A program made the position numbers and the translations under genes. The notes below the pieces were generated by a model. The model made no database searches. It was not told the origin of the DNA and worked only from the letters and a program-made list of their open reading frames with translations. This document shows positions 39,165 to 47,093 of a DNA stretch of 64,000 bases, piece by piece. How positions within the stretch are numbered: the first letter of the stretch is position 1; each line of letters starts with the position of its first letter. Source of the stretch: Acidobacteriota bacterium (lineage in GTDB: Bacteria; Acidobacteriota; Terriglobia; Acidiferrales; UBA7541); NCBI GenBank assembly GCA_003225295.1, contig QHYZ01000068.1, forward strand, positions 17,638-81,637, written 5' to 3'.

Positions 39165-40046
39165 ATGGCCACGACCGTCTGGAAAGGCCACCTCACCTTT
39201 GGCCTGATTTCGATGCCCGTCCGCATGTTTGCCGCCGCCCGCGGTGAACGAATCAGTTTCAACCAGCTCCACAAGCAGTGCCATTCGCGTCTCAAGCAGC
39301 CCCTGTTTTGTCCCGTCTGCAATCGCAACGTGGAACGGTCCGAAATTGTGAAGGGCTATGAATACGAAAAGGACCAGTACGTCTTGTTCAACGAAGAAGA
39401 ACTCGACAAGATCGAGCCCTCCTCGGCGCGCGTGATGGAGATTCTGGAGTTCGTGAAGCTGGATGAGATGGATCCGCTGTACTTCGATTCCTCCTATTAC
39501 CTCACGCCGGAAGACGCCGGGGTGAAAGCTTATCAACTGCTGATGAAGGCTATGGAGGAGTCCGGATACGGAGCCATCGCGAAGCTCACCATGCACCAGC
39601 GCGAACACATCGTGATTGTCCGGCCAGGGACTAAGGGCATGACGCTGCATACGATGTTTTATTCCAATGAGATTCGCGCGGCGGAGTCCGTTCCGACTGA
39701 CAAGATCGAAGTGAAAGAACAGGAAAAGAAGCTGGCGCGACAACTTATTGAAAGTCTTGCGGCTCCCTTCGAGCCACAAAGATATCGGGACGAGTATCAA
39801 GAGAATGTGCGGGCGATGATCGCTGCCAAGCTCAAGGGCCAGGAGGTAACCGAAGTTGCCCAGCCGCATATGGCTCCGGTGATTGATTTGATGGAGGCCC
39901 TCAAGAAAAGTCTCGCGGAAAAGCAAGCCCCGGCTGCGGCGGCCGCACCCGCAGCGCCAGTGCCGGTGGGCAAGAAACCTCCAACTCGAGCCGTGCAACC
40001 GATCTCATCGGTGCAGAAAAAGGCAGGAAAGAAGGCCACCGGTTAA
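39165..40046 (+). CDS. ku: Ku protein (NHEJ DNA-end binding)
   Basis: A 293-aa homodimeric DNA-end binding protein that recruits LigD to double-strand breaks. The N-terminus WKGHLTFGLISMPVRM is the bacterial Ku signature; FCPVCNRNVERSEIVKGYEY holds the typical CxxC pair, followed by YYLTPEDAGVKAYQLL and AKLTMHQREHIVIVRP. The C-terminal 60 residues are a Lys/Ala/Pro-rich tail (from about KQAPAAA), probably the basic extension that aids DNA threading and LigD contact. The ATG at 39165 follows AAGGAG. The MerR-TPR gene starts six bases after its stop. Confidence 0.97.
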   Translation: MATTVWKGHLTFGLISMPVRMFAAARGERISFNQLHKQCHSRLKQPLFCPVCNRNVERSEIVKGYEYEKDQYVLFNEEELDKIEPSSARVMEILEFVKLDEMDPLYFDSSYYLTPEDAGVKAYQLLMKAMEESGYGAIAKLTMHQREHIVIVRPGTKGMTLHTMFYSNEIRAAESVPTDKIEVKEQEKKLARQLIESLAAPFEPQRYRDEYQENVRAMIAAKLKGQEVTEVAQPHMAPVIDLMEALKKSLAEKQAPAAAAAPAAPVPVGKKPPTRAVQPISSVQKKAGKKATG

Positions 40047-40052
40047 TTCCTG

Positions 40053-40931
40053 ATGGGTGCGACGGACAGATTCACTCCGGAGGAGACCCAGCGCATTGTG
40101 GGTCTGACCGGGAAGCAGCTGGATTATTGGGACCGCTTGCGCCTTGTCTCTCCCCGAAAAGAACAAGGAAGCCGCTTCTACGACTTCGGCGACCTGATTG
40201 GCCTGCGCACAGTAAAGCAATTGATCGAAAAAGGAGTGCCCGCCAACCGTTTGCGACGAGCGCTTGCCGCGCTTCGTGAGAAACTTGCCCAAGTCCACGC
40301 GCCGCTGGCGGAGCTGCGTGTTCTTTCCGATGGGAAAGATATCGTTGTGGAGCGCGGCGGGGCGCGACTGGAACCGCTGTCGGGTCAGTTTGTGTTGAAC
40401 TTCGAGATTGGCGAGCTTGACGAAAGAGTTCGTGTCATGGCGAGTCGCAATGCCGATGAGTGGCTGGCCACGGCACTCGCTTATGAGGCCGAGGGAAAGA
40501 CCCGGGCCCAAGCAATCGATGCGTATGAGCGTGCCCTATGCGTCGATCCCCAGAGGCTTGAGGTACTGATCAATTGCGGGACGCTTTGCTACGAGGATGG
40601 AAATCTCGAAAAGGCGTCTGAGTACTTCCGTCGCGCTCTCGGATTGGACGCGGAAAACGCTTTGACCCATTTTAATCTAGGGAGTGTGCTGGAAGAAATC
40701 GGCGAAGTCGAAGCAGCACGGCGGCACCTCCGGCGAGCAGTTCGTCTGGATCCAAACTATCCCGACGCACACTACAATCTGGCTTTCGTTTGCGAGAAGC
40801 TGGGCGCGTATGCCGAAGCGCAGGAGCACTGGGAAGCATATGTCCGACTAGACCCCGTGGGCCCTTGGTGCAACTATGCCCGCCAACGCCTCGCCTCTTC
40901 CAAGACGGCCAAGTCGGCCAGTAACAAGTAA
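40053..40931 (+). CDS. MerR-type HTH regulator fused to TPR repeats
   Basis: A 292-aa protein with two parts. Residues 10-80 are a MerR-family winged helix (FTPEETQRIVGLTGKQLDYW, then SRFYDFGDLIGLRTVKQLIE). Residues 140-275 form three to four TPRs (AIDAYERALCVDPQRLEVLI, ALTHFNLGSVLEEIGE, NYPDAHYNLAFVCEKLGAY). A 60-residue beta-rich linker joins them. It carries no effector domain of the usual MerR kind, so the TPRs probably dock a protein partner. It lies six bases behind ku and is almost surely co-transcribed, which suggests it regulates or senses something in the end-joining response. That role is an inference. Confidence 0.87.
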   Translation: MGATDRFTPEETQRIVGLTGKQLDYWDRLRLVSPRKEQGSRFYDFGDLIGLRTVKQLIEKGVPANRLRRALAALREKLAQVHAPLAELRVLSDGKDIVVERGGARLEPLSGQFVLNFEIGELDERVRVMASRNADEWLATALAYEAEGKTRAQAIDAYERALCVDPQRLEVLINCGTLCYEDGNLEKASEYFRRALGLDAENALTHFNLGSVLEEIGEVEAARRHLRRAVRLDPNYPDAHYNLAFVCEKLGAYAEAQEHWEAYVRLDPVGPWCNYARQRLASSKTAKSASNK

Positions 40932-41029
40932 GGGCGAACTAAGGTTGCGGTGAGCGACAGGAGAAGCCTAGCCTCGGCCGTCAGCAGGGGACGTACAAGG
41001 GTCCAGTCAAGTTTAGTTGAGGTATAGAA

Positions 41030-41284
41030 ATGTGCAGGAACATCAAAACACTTTTCAACTTTGATCCGCCCGTCACCGCAGCAGAGATTCAAGCTGCCTC
41101 TCTCCAGTTCGTGAGAAAAATCAGCGGTTTTAGCAAACCGTCGAGAGCCAATGAGGCCTCGTTCCTGGCTGCTGTCGATGATATAGCGGAGATATCGACC
41201 CGTCTCATTCATGCCCTCGAAACGACCGCAGCACCGAAGAATCGAGAAGAACAAGCCGCAAAGGCCAAGGCTCGCGCCTTTTGA
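41030..41284 (+). CDS. DUF2277 family protein
   Basis: An 84-aa protein reading MCRNIKTLFNFDPPVTAAEI at its start, the characteristic DUF2277 opening, followed by AASLQFVRKISGFSKPSRAN and a basic C-terminus. DUF2277 proteins are small and cytoplasmic, and no function has been established. The size matches the family. It stands alone about 100 bases after the MerR-TPR gene. Confidence 0.9.
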   Translation: MCRNIKTLFNFDPPVTAAEIQAASLQFVRKISGFSKPSRANEASFLAAVDDIAEISTRLIHALETTAAPKNREEQAAKAKARAF

Positions 41285-41476
41285 GAGAGTCGTACTCGAG
41301 TCCGCCAAGCACGGCCTCTGATGAGCGTGCTAAGTCCTTGCTAGGGTATGAGTTGGCGGAGCAGGAGGAGTCGGAATTCTGACCTGCTGAGAACGCGTAA
41401 CTTCAGAGCCCCTGACATTTAACGGCTCAATGCTTCGCAGTTGGGAACCCTTCCGCAAGAGTGACCAACAGGCTCA

Positions 41477-42340
41477 TCAGACCTGCAGTTTGCGCAGATA
41501 GGGAACGCTGGCTTGCATCATTTCCAGGTTCATTTCGACGAAGTAATTCTTTATGCCGCCCACTTTCGCTGCGGTAAAGATTTTCTTCCAATCCAAAGTG
41601 TCTTGCCCCACGGCCATCACTTTCTTAGTTTCTGCCGACCAGCCTTGTACGTGCATTGAAATGAAGCGGCCCGGATACTTCGTGAAATACTGAGCGGCGT
41701 CATAACCCTGGCTGATCGTGGAGACCTGGAACTGAAACTTGACCAGCTTCGGATCGAGAAGGTCCAGCAACAAGTCATAAGTCCGTTTGCCGTCAACCAT
41801 CGAGAGTTCAAAGTCCTCATTGTGAAGGCCCTGCTGGATGCCAGCCTTAGCCGCCTGTTCGCCCATTTTGTTGTATTCGTCGGCCGCTCGCTTCACATCA
41901 TCCATTGTCGGTTTCCGAGGCCCGCCGAGGCTTGGCACAATCATTTGCGTCAGGCCCACATCTTTCGCCCAGGCAATTCGGCCCTGTTGATTCCCCCTCA
42001 GCTCCTCGATGCCGAAGTGAGAACTCACAGTACTGACACCTGCGTCGCCGAGAATTCTCCGGAGCTCGGTGCCTGTGTATTTGCCAAGGCCCGCGAAGCC
42101 CGAATCGGCGTAACCTACCGGCGAGCAAAGCTCAATGGTCTGAAATCCGGCCTCGGCAAGCCGTTTGATCGTGCCGGGAAAGTCCTCGGCGATCATTGCC
42201 CGAACAGGCCACGTCTGACATCCGATGGGCATGCCCAGCGGATTGGCGCGAAGCTCCCGTGCACCGGCGGAAACAAAGCCGGCCGCGGCGGCACCCTTCG
42301 CCGCATCCTTAAGAAACTCTCTTCTCGAAATCGCCGACAT
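41477..42340 (-). CDS. Tat-exported sugar phosphate isomerase/epimerase (xylose-isomerase-like TIM barrel)
   Basis: A 287-aa protein with a twin-arginine leader (SRREFLKDAAKGAAAAG) and an AP-endonuclease-2/xylose-isomerase-type barrel. Family blocks include GCQTWPVRAMI, AGFQTIELCSPVGY, VSSHFGIEELRG, the metal-site-type LHNEDFEL and SMHVQGWS. Such proteins isomerise or epimerise sugars in the periplasm, often with Gfo/Idh/MocA oxidoreductases. The frame opens at 42442, but ATG 42340 has AGGAGG just upstream and gives the Tat motif at the N-terminus. It lies 89 bases downstream of the oxidoreductase gene. Confidence 0.88.
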   Translation of the reverse strand: MSAISRREFLKDAAKGAAAAGFVSAGARELRANPLGMPIGCQTWPVRAMIAEDFPGTIKRLAEAGFQTIELCSPVGYADSGFAGLGKYTGTELRRILGDAGVSTVSSHFGIEELRGNQQGRIAWAKDVGLTQMIVPSLGGPRKPTMDDVKRAADEYNKMGEQAAKAGIQQGLHNEDFELSMVDGKRTYDLLLDLLDPKLVKFQFQVSTISQGYDAAQYFTKYPGRFISMHVQGWSAETKKVMAVGQDTLDWKKIFTAAKVGGIKNYFVEMNLEMMQASVPYLRKLQV

Positions 42341-42429
42341 TGACGCCTCCTTGCTCGCTGATATTTTGCTACGTGGCTGTGCCACGCCTGAACCGGTGAA
42401 ATCTGCAGCTCTAAGATTACACGTACTCG

Positions 42430-43989
42430 TTAAAGTTCCCACCCTCTTCGACGTTCCGGGCGGACGTAGTTCTGTGCGAGAGCGGAGTTAACGACTCTCA
42501 GGTTAGAGCGATCCCAATTGAGTCTTTGTCCCAAGCGAGTAGCGAGATTTCCCAGGAGCAAGGTCTCGGTGACTAGGCCCGAAAATTCGAAATTCCCACC
42601 GGGCTTGACTTTGCTTCCCTTGCAGGCCTCCAGCCATTCCCGTTCGTTGCCAGGTGACCTTGGCAGTGTTTTTGCCGGCTCTTTGTAGCTATTCATCTTC
42701 GTCTCGGGAATGATCTTTGGACGAGCGCCATTGAATGCGCAAAGAATTTTGCCACGGTCTCCGATGAAAAGAAGCCCTTCGTCATTTTCTTCCCCGTCCC
42801 CTTTTAGCGGACGGTCTTCTTCCAGTTCCTCTGGACGCGGAGGTTTTAGACCACCGTCATACCAGCTGAATTTCACCGGTGGCATGTCGCCACGGGCCGG
42901 GAAGGTGAAGCGGATGATCGAAGCCAGCGGGTAGGTCTCTTCGTAGCGCTCGCTCGAACTCGCTTCCACACTCATCGGCGCTTCCAGCTTTAGGACTCGA
43001 AAAATCGTATCGAAACTGTAGGAACCCATGTCGCCAAGAGCGCCACAGCCAAAGTCGCTCCACCCGCGCCATACAAACGGCAAGTACGCATGGTGGAAAG
43101 CGCGTTCGGGCGCCGGGCCGAGCCAGAGATCCCAATCCAAACCCTCCGGCACCCGTTCGGCTTCTTTGGGTCGTTCGAGACCTTGCGGCCAGTACGGACG
43201 GCTGGACCAGTTGCTGACTTCGCGCACTGGCCCAATTGCGCCATCCCAAATCCATTCACACAGCAAGCGCGTGGCTTCAGAGGCTTGATTCGCGACAGCG
43301 ATCTGAGTGGCCACGCCGGCATCGCGCGCGATTTCGGCCATGCGGCGGGCTTCATAGATGGTGTGGGTCAAAGGCTTCTGGCAAAAGACATGCTTGCCCT
43401 TCTTCATCGCCGCCACGGATACGGCCGCGTGCAGGTTGTCGGTGGTGCACACGACAACGGCATCGAGGTCCTTGTGCTTCTCGAGCAGCTCCCGGAAGTC
43501 GCTGTAGGCCGCGCAGCCGCGAGACTCGCCGGAACGTCGCTGAAGACCGTTGTAGGCGTCGACGATTTTCTGACATGGTTCGCGGCCTGCAACGCCACTG
43601 GTCACCTGGAGAGAATGGGTCAATTGCAGGGCCTGGTCGGGGCTGAGCCAATCCCAGCCACTATCGACGCCCAGCAGTTTGCGAACGGACTTGCAAAACT
43701 CATGCGTATCCCACTGCGGGTGATTGGCGCTGGACCGGTTGGGATCGCAGACGGCGACGCCTTGCACGTCGGGTTCACTCAAAAAGCGCAGCATGACGCG
43801 CAGGCCCTGCGAGCCAACGCCGATAAACGCAATATTGACCTTGTCGCTCGGTGGAACATATCCCGCGCCGCCCAACACCCGACGCGGTACGATGGACAGG
43901 CCCATCGCCGCCGCAGCGGTTTGCCCTAAGAACGTGCGCCGCGAGACCGAGCTCTCTAGGAAGCTCTGAGACCGAGGTCGATTTTTCAC
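42430..43989 (-). CDS. Tat-exported Gfo/Idh/MocA-family oxidoreductase
   Basis: A 519-aa NAD(P)-dependent oxidoreductase. The twin-arginine leader SRRTFLGQTAAAAMG is followed by the dinucleotide-binding motif NIAFIGVGSQG, then DLDAVVVCTTDNLHA and KGKHVFCQKPLTHTIYEARR with the conserved catalytic-type Lys-Pro. The C-terminal Gfo/Idh/MocA domain contains WDLWLGPAPERAFH and GALGDMGSYSFDT. Substrates of the family are sugars or inositols. The GTG at 43989 follows AGGAGGG; an in-frame TTG at 44004 is less likely. With the isomerase it forms a probable two-gene unit for periplasmic carbohydrate modification. Confidence 0.92.
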   Translation of the reverse strand: MKNRPRSQSFLESSVSRRTFLGQTAAAAMGLSIVPRRVLGGAGYVPPSDKVNIAFIGVGSQGLRVMLRFLSEPDVQGVAVCDPNRSSANHPQWDTHEFCKSVRKLLGVDSGWDWLSPDQALQLTHSLQVTSGVAGREPCQKIVDAYNGLQRRSGESRGCAAYSDFRELLEKHKDLDAVVVCTTDNLHAAVSVAAMKKGKHVFCQKPLTHTIYEARRMAEIARDAGVATQIAVANQASEATRLLCEWIWDGAIGPVREVSNWSSRPYWPQGLERPKEAERVPEGLDWDLWLGPAPERAFHHAYLPFVWRGWSDFGCGALGDMGSYSFDTIFRVLKLEAPMSVEASSSERYEETYPLASIIRFTFPARGDMPPVKFSWYDGGLKPPRPEELEEDRPLKGDGEENDEGLLFIGDRGKILCAFNGARPKIIPETKMNSYKEPAKTLPRSPGNEREWLEACKGSKVKPGGNFEFSGLVTETLLLGNLATRLGQRLNWDRSNLRVVNSALAQNYVRPERRRGWEL

Positions 43990-44487
43990 TGTCCCTCCTA
44001 GCAACAGCTCACAAATACCGCAGGAATCTGGTGGCTGCTCGCATTTTGCAGTGATTTACCACAATACTGCTCAACTTGGATACTGTAAACGAACCAGGGG
44101 TCTGCATGTGCGAAATTGGCAGTTGCACCACTTGCGGCCGATTGCGAGCGGATGACGGCGTGCAGCATCCCTCCTTCCAGGAAGTGCAATCTGGACCGGG
44201 AAAAGTCCTGGTCACATATCCTGGATTTGTGGGAGATTCAGGCACACATTCTCCAGATGGAACCTCTTTCTCAATACCGACCCGCGTGAAAGACTGATGC
44301 AATCTAAGACGACCTAGCACACCCAGAGCTCCCTGGCAGTTCATTTCCGTCTGATCAGAAGTTGTCCATTCCGCTTAAAATCCGAGATAAACTGCATCTG
44401 CAAACTGCGGTGATCAATTCCGAGAGTGATGCGCCCCGCGAATAACAAATTTGCGAAATTCATGGCACTCCAAGTGGGCCGACCACG
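43990..44487. other. Intergenic region between divergent oxidoreductase and PilT-like genes
   Basis: About 500 bases. Frames of 73 codons (plus, 44076-44297, with a CxxxxxCxxC cluster near its start) and 111 codons (minus, 44009-44344) are open. Neither has a recognised family motif or a clear ribosome site, so I do not call a gene. Confidence 0.35.
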
Positions 44488-45591
44488 TTGAGCACAGAAG
44501 CTTGCATTGACGAGGGACCTGCCTCGAGAATCAACCAATTGCTGGATGTCCTCGTCACTGAGGGTGGAAGCGATCTACTGCTCGTTCCAGGTGTGCCCGC
44601 ATGCGTGCTTTTCGAGGGTCGGGTAAAGAGGCTCGAAGAGCGCGTTTTGAACGGAACAGAGATTGAAGCAACTGTCCTCCCTGCCTTAACACCGCACGCG
44701 CTGAAGAATTATCGCGCCATTGGAATTGCGGATTCCTCGTATCGAGTCAATGGATCGGGTAGATTTAGAATAAATTTGCATAGAGAGCGGGGCAATCCTG
44801 CCGCCGCTATCCGCGCTCTGCCCTCATCCGTACCCACCTTGGATGCCTTGCATCTTCCAGCTTCCGTTCGTTCCCTTGCCCGGTTGCCTCGAGGCTTGCT
44901 TCTAGTCGGGGGACCAGCAGGGTCAGGAAAATCCACGACATTGGCCGCTCTAGTTAACGAGATTAACCAAAATGATGCGCGGCACATCGTCATCGTCGAA
45001 GACCCTATGGAATACGAGCACCGCCACCTTCGCAGCATTGTTGAGCAAGTGGAGATTGGCACGGATGCTCCAGATTTTCCGACGGCATTGCGGGCCGCAG
45101 TTAGGCAGGCGCCGGATGTGATCGTGGTGGGAGAAATGCGTGATGCCGAGAGTATGAGAATTGCTGTGGCAGCTGCAGAAACCGGACACCTAGTCTTGTC
45201 GACGCTCCACACGACAGACGTTGCAACTACAGTTGCCAGAATCTCTGATAGCTTTGCTCCGGAACGCCAGAACACCATAAGGCAGGAGCTCGCGATCGGA
45301 TTGGCAGCAGTTCTAACTCAAATCCTACTCCCCAGCAAGCGAGGCGGTCGTTTTCCCGCAGCTGAACTCTTAATGGTTGGCTATGGTGCTAGGCAGCACA
45401 TTCGGAGAAATATGCTCCAGCACCTACACCAGGAAATCGCGATTACAAAGAAAAAGGGCTCTTTCAGTCTCGAAGATTCGCTACTTAGCCTGATCAATCA
45501 GGGGCACATCGAGCGGGAGGACGCTTTGCTATGCGCTACACATCCTGATGACCTAGAAATTCTGTTAAGGGATGACCCGCGAAGTCTATGA
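44488..45591 (+). CDS. PilT/PilU-like type IV pilus retraction ATPase
   Basis: A 367-aa secretion-superfamily ATPase. It has a PilT-type N-domain (LLDVLVTEGGSDLLLVPG, FRINLHRERGNPAAAIRALP), Walker A GGPAGSGKST (Lys148), an Asp-box-like IVIVEDPMEYEH, Walker B VIVVGEMRD and the His box GHLVLSTLHTTD. All ATPase motifs are intact. PilT-type motors depolymerise type IV pili at the inner membrane, but no other pilus genes are in the window. No ATG lies in the right place; a TTG at 44488 is the best start and lacks a strong ribosome site. The N-terminal start therefore is uncertain. Confidence 0.88.
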   Translation: MSTEACIDEGPASRINQLLDVLVTEGGSDLLLVPGVPACVLFEGRVKRLEERVLNGTEIEATVLPALTPHALKNYRAIGIADSSYRVNGSGRFRINLHRERGNPAAAIRALPSSVPTLDALHLPASVRSLARLPRGLLLVGGPAGSGKSTTLAALVNEINQNDARHIVIVEDPMEYEHRHLRSIVEQVEIGTDAPDFPTALRAAVRQAPDVIVVGEMRDAESMRIAVAAAETGHLVLSTLHTTDVATTVARISDSFAPERQNTIRQELAIGLAAVLTQILLPSKRGGRFPAAELLMVGYGARQHIRRNMLQHLHQEIAITKKKGSFSLEDSLLSLINQGHIEREDALLCATHPDDLEILLRDDPRSL

Positions 45592-46080
45592 CTGCAGTCG
45601 TCAGCTTGCCATCCACAACGCGGGGGGAGTCGGAAGCCTGTCGGAGGCTTCGCCAGCGTAAGTTAAGTTACTGATTCTGCGAAGTCACAAAAAAACTTCA
45701 AAATGCTGTAAATCCCGAATGTGGGCACGCATCGGGCACACGAGAATTTCGCCCAGACTCAGCTCGGCGAACGGCAAGGAGGGTGATTCCTGTAATGCTG
45801 CTTCGGAGCGCACGCTGCTTTTGACAAGCTCGCAGTGCCTTGCGCAGTGCCGGCGTGGCCCGCGGGTCACGCTACGTGTTGATTGGAGCGCGTGCAGTCG
45901 AGAGGCGAGTCACCTCGCGGGGTATGCTGATTGCGGAATGATGTTCTAGCACTGCCAGCAATGAAGCAGAGTTCGTGGTGTTCGCTGTAGAGTTGCTCTT
46001 CAGGTGCATCAAGGAAGTCCACGTCAAGTTCGTAGTTTCTTGCTGTCAAATATATCTCTGCGTTTCTGCGCCCCCCAGCA
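45592..46080. other. Intergenic region between PilT-like and CAP genes
   Basis: About 490 bases. No gene is supported. On the minus strand at 45867-46080 a frame overlapping the CAP gene continues with protein-like sequence (ARNYELDVDFLDAPEEQLYS), but it has no start or ribosome site of its own after the CAP stop. It may be a fragment of an older downstream gene or chance. Confidence 0.3.
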
Positions 46081-46848
46081 TCAATAGAGCAGCACGACGA
46101 TGCGGAAGCGCGTAAACCCTGAGGCCCCTTTCCCAGGGCAGGCGCCCACTGCTGCAGACTTGTAGCGGCGGGATTGAATCTCCTTTTCCATAGTTCCTGG
46201 GAATCGGGAGATGTCGGGCGTCTCATAGTGCGCGATGTACTTTGCCTTGCTGTTTCCCACATAGTCTCGGTCGAGTTCGCAGCTCTTCCGCGCATCGTCC
46301 CCAATTTTGAGCAAGCGTAATCCGCGCGCAGTGAGAAGTTCCCCGACGCGTTTTTCCTGCTCCTCGATCGAGAGGACCGCGACGGCATGCGCAAAGTCCT
46401 CTACGGCGTATAAATCCACGCTGCCCTCGACTACCGCAACCCCAATCGAATCAGCGATGGCGTCAAGGATATTCGCCCGGTGCCCGGGGGAATGCATCCA
46501 GCCGTCATGGAACTCGTCGGCGGACGCCCCCATGGCAATATTCTCTGTAATATGGCTAAATCTTGCTCCTGCCTCTCGCGCCCGAGTCGCCAGGTCCGCT
46601 TCACCGGGCACTTGGTGCTCAAATAAATCCTGTTCTGCCATCTGTTCGGCATGCTTGCGCGCCGCGCGTGCCAGGCCCTCATCCCATTTCAGAATTGGCA
46701 GATGCCTTGCCAAACGTTCGCGATTCACGGAATCGAATAACAGTTGTTCTGCGTTGGAGGTTTTCTGCTGAGCCGGGCACGCGTGTGCAAAAAGGAATGC
46801 AAACGCAAATATCTGCGCCGCCCTATGCACCAGGCAACTCCTCATCAT
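46081..46848 (-). CDS. Secreted CAP-domain (SCP/PR1-like) protein
   Basis: A 255-aa exported protein. The signal peptide (CLVHRAAQIFAFAFLFAHACPAQ) precedes a CAP domain over about residues 30-160: LLFDSVNRERLARHLPILKW, LARAARKHAEQMAEQ, ITENIAMGASADEFHDGWMHS and PGHRANIL with the conserved His. Bacterial CAP proteins are extracellular or periplasmic and mostly of unknown activity. A C-terminal 85-residue part ending FRIVVLLY has no recognised domain. Two Met codons at 46848 and 46845 follow GAAGGA; the frame's first ATG at 46866 is less well placed. Confidence 0.85.
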   Translation of the reverse strand: MMRSCLVHRAAQIFAFAFLFAHACPAQQKTSNAEQLLFDSVNRERLARHLPILKWDEGLARAARKHAEQMAEQDLFEHQVPGEADLATRAREAGARFSHITENIAMGASADEFHDGWMHSPGHRANILDAIADSIGVAVVEGSVDLYAVEDFAHAVAVLSIEEQEKRVGELLTARGLRLLKIGDDARKSCELDRDYVGNSKAKYIAHYETPDISRFPGTMEKEIQSRRYKSAAVGACPGKGASGFTRFRIVVLLY

Positions 46849-47093
46849 CGCACGGTCCTTCACCATTCGCAGCAGGCATCTAAGGCACCTTCGTCATTCG
46901 CCCGGAAAACCAATCTTGCTACCGAAAACGACCTCTAAACAGGTGATAATGGCAGTCTTGCTTACGTGAATTCAAACACAAAGGCCACCGTTAGCCCTCC
47001 GCCAAAGGCTCCAGTTGGGTTTTCCCGCATTTGGGTATAAGATACCTCCAAGTTCGGGTCCTTTCCTTCGGTAATTCGCTGGTTGGAGTCCGC

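Noticed and set aside
44009..44344. 111-codon minus frame and 73-codon plus frame (44076-44297)
   Set aside because: No motif, no ribosome site, and the two overlap each other.
45867..46394. 175-codon minus-strand frame overlapping the CAP gene
   Set aside because: Its first two thirds are the CAP gene in another frame. The protein-like tail has no start of its own, so it is noted only as part of the intergenic region.
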